Shown in pieces: positions 25,901-37,900 of a stretch of 64,000 bases of DNA. A program made the position numbers and the translations under genes. Each line of letters begins with the position of its first letter. Positions within the stretch are counted from its first letter, which is position 1. The notes below the pieces were generated by a model that ran no database searches, was not told the origin of the DNA, and worked only from the letters and a program-made list of their open reading frames with translations. Origin of the DNA: Rugalucina vietnamica (Eukaryota; Mollusca; Bivalvia; Lucinida; Lucinidae); contig OZ024869.1 in NCBI GenBank assembly GCA_964017185.1, forward strand, positions 55,640,761-55,704,760. The letters are read 5' to 3'.

Positions 25901-28900
25901 TTTGGGCCTTTGAATGTGCATTATTATTATTTGAGTGAACACGTCTTAATTTTTAATTTCAAGGCGCGAACTTTTATTTCATTTTCCGACTAAATGAGAA
26001 TGAATAACATGAGTGAATAACAAAAAAAGAAAAAAAAATATTCGTCTGACATTGGGATTGAACCCACAACCTGAGGATTGTGAAGAGAATGTCTAACCAT
26101 TACACTAGGGAGATTGTTTTCTTTGTCGTCATAACCTAAGACAAATATATATTCGATACACATGTGTGTAAAATCATACAAACCGTACATCATTCCGTAC
26201 AGTAAGTTTTAGTTACTACACTATAATAGTTTCAGTGTTACTTGTACTAGTCTACTAGTGAATTTCATTAAAATGCAAATCTTTTTCAGAGGACTCTGTT
26301 TGTCACGAGTTTTCAGCTCTGGCTTTGTCCAACATGGCTACTGAGTTCAGCAGCAAGGCAGCCATCTTTGAACACCAGGGAATTGAGCCATTGGTTCGTT
26401 GTCTCGGGTCACATGATCCTGATGTACAGAAGAATGGGATTGAGGCTCTGGCTTTGCTTCTTATGGTATGTTATTTAGCTGTGTCCTATAAAATTGTATG
26501 TAAGTCAAACTTTCTCAGTTCCACTTGATGATATAACCTTTATCCAGGTAGTGCCTCATAATGGTCTAAAACTACATTTTTGAAAGATCAGTAGCAGGAA
26601 GAAAATCTGCCTCAAGAAAACATATTGGTATGACAAACCATCTATAACGTCCAGAAATTCTCAAAGAGGAAGAAAGAATTCAGAGTATCACTCACCTGGT
26701 TATCTTAAAAAAAAAAGAGATGCTTTTAAGGCATGGTGGTAGCCCTTTTAAATGTCTTTGTATTAGCAGGCATTTTCACAATGTTTCACATAAGATTGTT
26801 AATCATTCATTTAAAAACACACAGGACTACCAGACCCGAGCTACTATTCGAGACGTAGAAGGATTGAACCCAATACTAGAGCTTCTGAAGTCTGAATATG
26901 CTGTTATACAGAAACTGGCTTTGCTGGCCTTGGATAGAGCATCACAGGATGGTAAGGCCTGCTGTTATTCTTCAACTTATATGAAGTACGAATAGAAGCT
27001 GGAGGAATTTGACACAACTAAATTTAAAATCAAAATTCAGACACCAGGGGGAAAGAAAGTACAGCACAAAACATTACAAAAAATATTACAACACACACTA
27101 TGATGAACAAGATGAGCTCTTTCCCAACATGGTAGCCTTCTGGCTAGCATTAACAAAATACAAAGGTGACGATAGCTGCAATAACTATACATCTGTTGAG
27201 CACCTTTGTTATTTTGGTTTTGTCTTGATGCAGCTCATATAACCTTCCATTTTAGCTGACAATCGAGCGTCATTGAGAGAACTTGAGGCCATAACAAAGC
27301 TGATAGATTTTGTTGCCCATCCTGAGTGGAATGATCTACATGTGATGGCTGTGATGGTGCTGTCAAACTTGCTGGAAGACTTGGAGAGTCTTGAGGTAAT
27401 TTTGAATGTTGTTGATTGAACAGTGGATGGAGTGTGATATCAAAGTGGGTCACATAAAACCAACTATATCATGGAATAATGAATAAACTATGCAGTGAGA
27501 ACAAAAGAACAGACCAACTTGATATTACATGTACCACAATTGAAAAGTTAAAAAAGGGATTCACATAACAGGGTTTATATTTCAAGGTACTTGAAAATGA
27601 AATGAAGGGAAATCGTCTTACTCAAACGAAGACATATTTTGTAGTTGATCAAGGAAACTGGTGGGTTGAAGAAGCTGGTTGCGCTGATAACAGACCAACC
27701 CCCTCCTGATGATGAACCCAAGGGGGGTAAAGGGGGAGAAAAGAAAGCAGGCTCCAGGGCAGCGAAGAAATCTGCTAAAGGAGATTGTAAGTAGATATAA
27801 GGAGTCTTATTTCTGTAAAACAAATACTCATAATCATTTGTACTCATGTTTACTCTATGTATAATAATGCTAGTTAGGCATGTTTCTCTGCTACCACAAT
27901 AGTTAGTTACAGTTTATTCTCCAAGCACTTTCAATAGCTAGATAAATCTCCATTGCCAAGCTTTTTACCATTTTCATGCTTTATGCAATTTTATATGACT
28001 TAATGCTAGAGTTACAATATTAAAGGTTGATTTAAAATTATTTCAGTTTTCTGCCAGCATTATAGCATGAATTTGTTGAGAACCATGTCATGAAAAAACC
28101 AACAATATGGTTTCTGAACAGGTCCGACACAAACCAAACTGTACAAGAAAAGAAGAAGGCTAGAGCCTGGAAATTTTGGGTTTAGAGAGTAGAGGAATTG
28201 TACTATACGTGTGGTAAAAACAAAGGGGCCTTTGTTTTCGCTTTTGCAAATTGTTGGTTTTCTTATGACGCGGCTCATATGTTAATTTCAAGAACATATG
28301 CTAGAAAAAGATAATTCTTAGTTTTTGGATACATGTAGGTCTTATGTTAAATTTTTGTTGATTATTTTTCAAGTGTCTGATATTTATGTCTACATTTTAC
28401 TCATTCTCAATTCTTTCACATTGTTTCTTTTTCTCTCTTTCTTTCCCCCACAGCTGGTGAGTAGAGCTTTTCTTCCTTTTATCATTCTTGAGTACGAAAT
28501 GCAGGTAAAACCGATACATTTGAGGGTTGGCTTTCTCACTGTCAGAATAACAGGTCACACATAAATGCTGATTTGTTTTTATTCCAAGTCCAATAAAAGA
28601 AATATTAAAATTATTGTTAAGGTGGGATAGTTCTACAAATGATTTGAGACAGCAAACCCTTAGATTATTATAATTTTCAAATTTTATTAGCTACATCTTA
28701 TTTGATATAGACTAAATGTGTGAAAGAAAGTGAAAACATATCACAGTTGTTTTTCTTAATTTTGATGGTTTGTAGTGATATAATAATGTGCCACTTAACA
28801 TTGACTTGCTAATACGTTTATACATGTATTTGTGTTTAGAGATATTTTAGCAAACATGAAATGATGATTTGATGTCATATTTTAGTAGGTGTGTGACAAT

Positions 28901-31900
28901 ATTAATAAATAGAGGCTATTTATTTTTTTGAGGTGATTACCATATACGTTTCATTGAATGTGTTGAAAACAACAGAATTTTCGCAAGTGCTCACCATAAC
29001 TTAACCATTTAAATCTTTAAACAGTTGTTAATTTTCTGCAAATTTCAATGTTTCACTATTGAAGTCCTGGCAAATGTGAATATAATGCCTACTATTCCTT
29101 CATCTGGTAAGAGTAATGGTTTAGGGTGACACAAGAGTGATAGTGCAAATTGTGGCACAATACTGTCAATAGTAAAATAATTCACTTATTGTCTATAATG
29201 AGCTGCATCATGTATGAAACTTGCTCCAAGGCTGTCAAACTTTTTACAATGCTAAGGACATTTATGTAGTACCAAATGTATTGAGTATCAAATTTATGTG
29301 CTCTGAAACATCAAAATAGACATTTCAAAGGCCGAAACGTCAATAAATAGAGTAACTTTAAGGTGTTTCAAATTTTATTGTAAAGGACTGTCAGTCTTAT
29401 TTTTTTCCTGTATTGGTGGTCTGCAGACTAGAACACCACTAGTTCTTGAATGTGAATTTCAAACTCCATACAAGTCAGTAACACTAGAAACAGTATACTT
29501 TTATGAATTTTCCTACTGCATTGGTTACTGAAACATTTTCAGACACTGGGTTAGGGATAGTTTGTGTTTTATTCTTTTTTCATGTATTTTTGCATTGCTA
29601 CGTTTTTGGGGATACGGGTATGACAAATTTGTTTGTGGGGACTTTGGTCTTTGCTGGTATTTGAAAAGTGATAGTTTTCAGCTTGTTGTGTTGAGATATG
29701 TTTCAATTATTCATGTGTGCAGCATGGTCAATGCAGTTAAAAGCAGGTTAGAGAGAGGTTTAAAACATTTCAGTATTGGAGTTAAGATAAATAATTTGAT
29801 ATTTGATATTATTAGCTCACCTGAGCCGAAGGCTCAGCTTGTTGTGTTGAGATATGTTTCAATTATTCATGTGTGCAGCATGGTCAATGCAGTTAAAAGC
29901 AGGTTAGAGAGAGGTTTAAAACATTTCAGTATTGGAGTTAAGATAAATAATTTGATATTTGATATTATTAGCTCACCTGAGCCGAAGGCTCATAGATGAG
30001 CTTATAGTATACCCATGCTCCGGCGTCCGTCCGTCGTCCGTCCGTCGTCCACAATTTCAAAGATCTTCTTCTCTAAAATCGCTGGGCCGATTGTTCTCAT
30101 ATTACACATACACCATCTACAGGTAGGGGGAAAGAATAATTCTGTTTTTTGTTTTGATCGGATAAGGACTCTGGTTGCTATGGCAACTTATGCTTCCCAT
30201 AGACTTATAATGGAAAAAAGTGAAAATTGCCAGTTTTTGCTGTCTTGTTGGAGATATTTGAATTTTGTTTTTGCAGAAATGTTTATTGAGTAGTCCTCTA
30301 CATTTCATGTGACTTTTGTCCTAATCCTTCATTTTGATTGGTTGCAGGGGCCCCATATAGGGCAAAATTTCGAAAAACATTCAAAAATCTTCTTCTCAGA
30401 AACTGTCAAGGGGATGAAGCCTATACTTTGTATACATGTTCCTGACAGTGGCCTCTACATAATTTATGTTTTTTATTCCAGGCGAATAAGAACTCTGGTT
30501 GCTATGGCAACTTAAAGTTTCCATAGACTCATAATGTGAAAGTGGAAATCGGCTATTTTTCCGCTAAAATTGCAGACATTTGAATTTTGTTTTTGCAGAA
30601 ATGTTTATTGAGTAGTGTTTGACGTTTCTTGTGAGTTTTGTACTAATCCTTTATTTTGATTGGTTGCTGAGGCCCCATAAAGGGCAAAATTTTGAAAAAA
30701 ACATTCAAAAATCTTCTCCTCAGAAACTGTCAAGTGGATGAATCCTGTACTTTGTATACATGTTCCTGACAGTAGCCTCTACATAATTTGTGTTTTTTAT
30801 TCCAGTCGGATAAGAACTCTGGTTGCTATGGTAACTTTAAGCTTCCATAGACTTATAATGGGAAAAGTGGAAATTAGCTATTTTTTGAAAACTATTGCAG
30901 CCTGGGATCTGAAAAGTGGTAGATGCAAACAACTAATGGATTAGATGACTCAAGTACTACAATGTATATATAAAACATGACCCTGTGGTGACCTTGACCT
31001 ATTTTATGGCAAGGTCAACATAGGTCGTCAATGCATTTGAACGGGGAAAACTTTTAAAATGTCATTTTAAGTGAAAGTCTTGCAGGAAATGGGCAGTAGG
31101 ACTGAAATTTAATGATTCTGAAAAAAATGGACACCAGGGGCTCATCTGCTTTTAAAATGTTATTTGAAGGGGAAAATAAGCAGGAAATTGGCAAATGGAC
31201 AGAATATTGATTATTCTGAAAAAAGAAAATGGCCCAAGGGCTTCATCTGCCCCTGCACTGGGGTTAAATACCATAATATTCAAATACCGGTATGTTTATT
31301 GGTATATGAAGCAGATCTCAGGTGAGCGTTTACAGGACCATTGGTCCTCTGGTTTAATGACAGTATAGTGATGTACCTTTAAAGAGAGAATTATTGTTTG
31401 TAGCATGAAAGAAAGTTTATGAAGTAGCTTAAGTGATTCCCATAAAGAAAAAAGTTGTAGGTATTTAGATTAAGGGATAAAGTGTAAGAGAGTTGCATTA
31501 TATATGAGAAATCCCAACAAGAATGTATAGAATGTTATTTTGATATCACTGTTTTCTGCAGCCAAAGCCAAGCAAGACTCGGCAGAGAGCAGTGAACCCC
31601 CTATGAGTGAAGCAATCATACCGACACTGCCAGATGTTAAGATGTGTGCTGCTAAAGCTATAGCCAGGTCCGCTAGAAGTGGTGAGTTTACTCAGTCAGT
31701 TTCAAAACGTACAATTTTTTGATGAAAAATGAAGTTTTTTTTTTTTTGTTTTGCTAAGAAATATACATTCATGGAGGCACTATTTGCAGACAATTTTGAA
31801 GAAATAATATCTTCATCCTCTTCAGGCTTTCTTTGTTGTGTATAAAAGTTGGGCTTTGGGACATCCTAATAACAAAAGTATGTTTGTAATTACTCACATT

Positions 31901-34900
31901 CACCCATAAAAATGTTGTCATAATAGCTCAAAAGTTTTGTTTTACAAATTGTGTCTCTTTTTCCAAACCACACCTTTTATATAAGATAACAAACTGAAAA
32001 AGAAATGTTTCTGTACCAGGTCACTAACTTTTTTTCTCAAAAATATTTCCAGCTGAGAATCGTAAGATCCTTCACGAGCAAGAGGCAGAGAAGATGTTGA
32101 TCCACTTGCTATCCCATGATTCAGCTGATGTACAGACTGCAGCTGCACAGGCTTTAGCCATCATGGCGGAGAACCTGATCAGTCGAGATTCTGTCAGAGA
32201 GTGGGGTAATGTTAAATATACTGTTGATTATAATAAAAACTACTAACTCGACATTATCGTTTTCCTCATTGAACCTAATGGAAACGTCACCATGTGCAAA
32301 TAAGCAATAATTCATTGGGAACAAAATTACGGGCATTCGGTGGCTTATTTGTGACGTTGCACAGAAACATTCGTGTGAGATTTAGTCCACTGGAAAACAT
32401 TTTAAAATTTAAGCATGTATTTTATAGACATGTTAGAATTGAAATAATTTTACTTTACAGTGAATTATCATGATTAACGCTTGATGTAGGAGGGCAGATT
32501 GCGATGTATTACTTATCGTGAATTAATTATGCATTTGTCCGACAACATCACGCATTAATCAAAGGAAGATACTTTGTTGAAAGAATGTAAGAAGCTTATG
32601 AAATGCAAAAATTAAGTTAACACTATATAATGACTATTTTTGTTGTGTTCTTTCACACAAAGAAACTTTTATCCAATAATTTCTACCTTCCAGAGGGTTT
32701 AGCACCATTGATTAAGATGATCAGTTCTGAGAATGGCAATGTGAAGGAAGCAGCAACACTGGCACTGGCTAACCTCACCACAGCAAATAGTTCTAACTGC
32801 ATGTAAGTCATGAGACAAAATTGATGTGTATATTTGATGATTTGAAAACTGATTTTTCCTCTTCTCAAATCAAACATGTCTACTAGAGTACATATAATTT
32901 TAGAGCAAATAACATAGCCAAATATGTAACGAACAAACTTTGGAATATGTTTGCAATCAGATATTGCTATATGGTATTTAGGTTCTCAGGAAGCCTCATA
33001 CAGTTCAAATGCTCAGGTTGATTGATGTGAGTCTTAGCGGTTCATGGATGCAAAATGGTAAACTTTACCAAAAATATCAGTTTTAGCTTCTGTAAATTGG
33101 CACTTTTACTATTGAAAAAAATCGCGGAATGTTGCATGGATGATTAATGAGAAAGTTTGTGTATTCCAGGGAAGTTCAGAGCTTGAATGGTATAGAGCCA
33201 CTGATCAACTGTCTGGTCGACACTCGTGAGGAGGCAGTGGCCAATGCAGCCTGTGTTCTCACTAACCTAGCTCAGATTGAGGTGCTCAGGGTGGACGCTC
33301 AGAATAAAGGTGTTGTCAGAGCACTTATAGAGCCCTTGAATTCTAAGTAAGTTGTAGTTTCATGAGAAAGAACAATTTTAAGTCACACTTAAATTCCTTT
33401 ATTATACAGCAAAAGGAAAAATTATATTTTTTTCAATGAGGGGAATGCAATGACCCAGTGGTAGATTGTATGCATTCTGGAGCAAAAGGCCTGCGTCTCA
33501 CCCTTATTGTTACTTAGTTGGTTCCCTGACCCATACACATCACTCCTTTAGTTCAGGCAAGTACCCATGTGAATGTTTGCTTCTTACCATCATGACTGAA
33601 AAACTGTAGTCTTGGATGTGATGCATCAACTATAAATTAAGAAATGGTCTCTTGATTTTTCTCTCACAACATTGATTGATTGCCTTATATAGAACTATCT
33701 CAGAGCAGCGATCGTTACACATTTCTTCAATTTTTAAATAAAAAAAGATGAAAGAAAAATATTTAACTCTTGAATTTTCTATTATCTCCAGGAACACAGC
33801 AGTACAGAGTAAGACAGCCCTGGCTGTAGCAGCTTTTGTCTGTGATGCTGATTCAAGAGAAAATGTATGTTTAACCTTTGCATATCATTTTATCTTATCA
33901 GGTTGGGCCTAAAATTGTCAAAAACTGAAGTCAGCACCTCCAAAAGTTATTTATTTCACAAACTTTACTTGTACATGTAAATTGGCTATTTAAGATTGTT
34001 TTAAAGCAGTAAAATTCTGTCTGGTTAACCAGGCAAAGAAGCCTAGAGAAGCATGCCTTTCCAAATATGTAAAAAGTTAAAAGTAAGCAATGATCAGGAA
34101 ATGGAACAATCAGAAAGTAATTCCCACTCCAAAAACCAAGGTGGGGAAAAAACAACTAAATTTACAATCAGGTACCGACACAAAAGAATATATCTTAAGC
34201 CGAATGAGCAAATTTTTCCCAGAATGTGGCCACTCAGTTACATGGACTTAACTAAATATATGAAAACATACACAAGATGCAAACAGCACTAAATCCAACA
34301 CCAAAACATAAAACAGAACCACAACAGAAAAGCAATTATTAATAAGTGAAAAAAATGATCAATTATTTTAAAATTATTTTTATAGTTTGCAAGTTGGAGA
34401 CCATTTTGCTATTCAGTGGAAGTGCCAGCTAGTAAATATTTGCACTTTTTGAAGTATCTGTCTTATTTCAGTTCCGGTTGTCTGATGGATTAGCTCCTCT
34501 GGTAGGGCTACTGAGGTCAGGCAATGATGAAGTTCGTAGGAATGCTGCCTGGGCAATTACTGTGTGTGCTGTTGATGAGGCCACTGCTACAGAAATATGC
34601 AAATCTGGGTAACATTTTTAATGATATTTCTTGTGTGTGGTATGTCACAAAACTTGCTTATCATCATTGGCAAATTGTAATTTATGGTTTAAGCATGATA
34701 TTATTATGGTAAAACAATATGCAGTTTCATGACTGCAAGTTTGTAATATTAGAGAAAACACATTCAAGTTCTGATATAATAGTGTTAAAGAGTATCAAAA
34801 CTGTCAGTAAGGCTGGTCTGTAACCTTTACAGTGTAAACGTCTTGGGCCAGTTGTTCAAAATTAACAATGTCAGTAGAACGATTTTTCAAAATTTCGAAC

Positions 34901-37900
34901 ATGAATATTACAAATACACTGTTATTTTTTGTTGATAAAATGTTAGAATAAGGCAAAGGATTCTCACATTTTGTCAACAAAAATGACAGTGTATTTGCTT
35001 ATGGAGTCAGCGTTTACTTAAGGAGTTGAGGTCTTAAACATAATGTTTAGCTGATGAAGTTTTGAACAACTGACTCCTGATTGTGGACTATCATAGTATA
35101 GCTGGATTTAAAGCTTTCAAATTCCTTGCATATTTTCTCAATTACATATTTGATTTCCAGTGGTATGGAGCTGCTACAAGAGATCCAGACTTCCAGTACC
35201 AGGAAGAGCCCCTTTGCTGAGGCTGCTCTACAGAAACTGCTAGACAGTAACCTCTCAGCTAAATATGCCCTCACAGGATTCCTCAGTATGATGTCTTTTC
35301 TGTTTCTCTGAATTACATTGCTTGTCATACGAAAATCAAGGATGAATGTTTCATTCATCTGTTAATTCTCAATAAGGTTGTTTTAGTCCAAATATTAAGA
35401 GCATCAAGTGTTAAGCTATATTTTTTGATATGAAAAGTAATCCAGCCCCTTATCTCTCCAGCTTAACCTTCAACTCTTTACTATTATTCTGCCCTCGAGT
35501 AATAAATGGCACATGTTTTCACACATGTAAGTCATATATTAAACTCTGATTTCAGGCAGCACAAACTTTATAGAGAATCATGGTTTCTATGATGTTGGAC
35601 AATTGAGACCGGGTACCAAATTTCAGACATTTGATGAATATTCATGATTTTATGTTACTCTGGTTCAGGCAGCACAAACTTTATAGAGAATGGTTTCTAT
35701 GATGTTGGACAATTGAGACCGGATACCAAATTTCAGACATTTGATGAATATTCATGATTTTATGTTACTCTGGTTTCAGGCAGCACAAACTTCATAGAGA
35801 ATGGTTTCTATGATGTTGGACAATTGAGACCGGGTACCAAATTTCAGACAATGGATGAATTAGCACAACAAGAAATGAACGACAAGAGGCCAGTTATACT
35901 CATCAATGCTAAACCTGAGTAAATATCATTTTTGTATTTGTCAGTTATAAAGTTTAAAAACGAAATGTATGTGTTTAACACAATACAAGTGTTTTGCTAA
36001 TATTTGAAAAATTATTCAACATTTCAGTTGTACTACCGGTACTTGTTATAGCGAGAAAGAAACTCATACATTGGAGTGTGATCAGTATTGGACTTTCTAT
36101 TCAGACTTTCTAATGTTATTCTCCCACACTTCTGAGACTGATATTATCATATGTACAAGCCAAATTATTCAAACTGACTTCGCATTCCAACCAAAAAGAA
36201 TCTTGTTACAACGATGTTGAAGCTCATTGAAAACAACATACCATGCTGTATGAGAAGCTGAAGTTAACTTGTTTGTTTTGAATATATTTCAGTCCTGCTA
36301 TTTCCCAGTCCCTGTCACAAACAGACCTTGATGCCAAAGATGCCTCGTCTAAAACCAGTCTAACTGGAAAAGCCTCACGGACTGGACGGGACTCTAAAAC
36401 GTAAGAACTTTCTTTTTACCAAAAAAATCATTCAAATTACAAGTACTATTGTAATTACCTTGTAGTCTGAATACACCGTCATAGCTAGAGAAATGTCACA
36501 AAAATTGTAGGCAGAAAAGCAAACACTCTTTAGAACTTGACCTCACTGCATTTATGTAACTAAATGTAGTTTGAATAGGATCTTCATTGTTTTGCTCTAT
36601 GTTTAGAAATAAAGATTATTACATTGTCATATTCATTCAATACATGATAAAAATGTCATTTTCTACAGATGGTTGTCATGTTTTTGTACATATGATTGAA
36701 CTCCAGCACTGAGAAGAAAAGTAAATTTGTCTTGTTGGAAACTGGCTTGACTTATGGTTTGATGAAATGCAGGTCTATATTTTGTAAGATTTATGAGTTG
36801 TATATAAATACAGTTCATATGAATGAGATTGTTTTCAAAGTGAATCACATGGCAGAGGGTTGTAAGTATCTAGAGTAGCTTCTATATGTAATTTAATGCG
36901 AAAATGTGTTGGTTGCAAAGATTTTGCTCATATTTTGTAAGGAAAAATAAACCAATAACAGCACAGATCAGCCTCTTTAAGTTTTGCAAATTTGATGATA
37001 AAATACCTCTGTCTCAACACCATCTTTCAGAAACTGCATTTTTCAAAATCTCAATTTTCTGAAACATCACAAGAAAAATATTACCATGTCATCCTTTTTT
37101 TTTTTTTTGTTACTGGTCACCGCTCTGCTGCTGTATTTTTTTTCCTATTTTTTGCAACCCAAAAGTCCTAAAAAGGGCCACAAAATATTTGAAAATCGGT
37201 TCACTAATAAAATAATTATGCCCAAAAATTATTTTGCATGTACAAGGGAGGTAATCCTTACACCTTTAAATAGAAAATCAAGCAAGTCTGAGGAAAACTA
37301 TTAAGAGTTTGGCACTCAGCTATGCATTCAATACTATTTGGTTTTGGTTTGATGCATTTCAAATGAAAAATAACCAATTTAGATTTTTTCTGGGAAAATA
37401 GTTACTTCCCTTGCTGACATTTTTACAATTGAAAAAGCCCTATTCAAATTATTTTCTGGCATAAACTTTTTATTTGTCAACCGATTTTCAAAATTTTTGT
37501 GGCACTTTTTAAGACTTTTGGAAAGCAAAATGGTGACATGGTAATATTTTTCTTGGGGTGTTTCAGAAAAGTGAGATTTTGAAAAATGCAGTTTCTGGAA
37601 CATGGTGAATAGACAGTAGTTTCTATACCTTTTATGGCTCAAGACTGCATCTAGCTTCTCAGTGAATGCAGACAGTCTGCTATGGTTGATATCATATTCA
37701 GCATTTTAGCTGATCTGTGCGGGTGATTTTAATTTGTAAATTTGAGCAACTTTTGCTTAACTAGGCTGCATTTATTGTGTAAGCCTTCAATTGCTTTAAA
37801 TTTGGAGTGAGACCTTGCTTGACTGGCCAATTTCAAAGAACTTCAAACTTTCTAGAAAATAAGGTTTAAAGGTCATGAACGTCATTGTAATGGCCACTGA

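Larger units (their letters stand above)
22122..26289 (+). other. ARMC3 intron 4 (4.2 kb, repeat-filled)
   Basis: Holds, in order, a tRNA-like SINE head, a double hairpin, a minus-strand SINE, a G-rich tract, a CpG-rich TIR element and a tRNA-like fragment, each listed separately. 25298-26040 shows nothing recognisable. Confidence 0.75.

Noticed and set aside
28457-28564. Longer exon from 28454 onward
   Set aside because: In the phase set by exon 8 it reaches TAG within four codons; only the 3-nt form keeps frame.
29562-29999. 145-aa ORF with an internal repeat
   Set aside because: Its repeat is the 156-bp DNA duplication, and it ends in the transposon terminus. No homologue or splice context.
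33440-33545. Possible tRNA-like SINE in intron 12
   Set aside because: Only a faint A box-like CCCAGTGGTAGATTG; no B box could be assigned.
36697-36720. Small exon CACTGAGAAGAAAA before GTAAAT
   Set aside because: Its phase is incompatible with exon 17 and exon 18.
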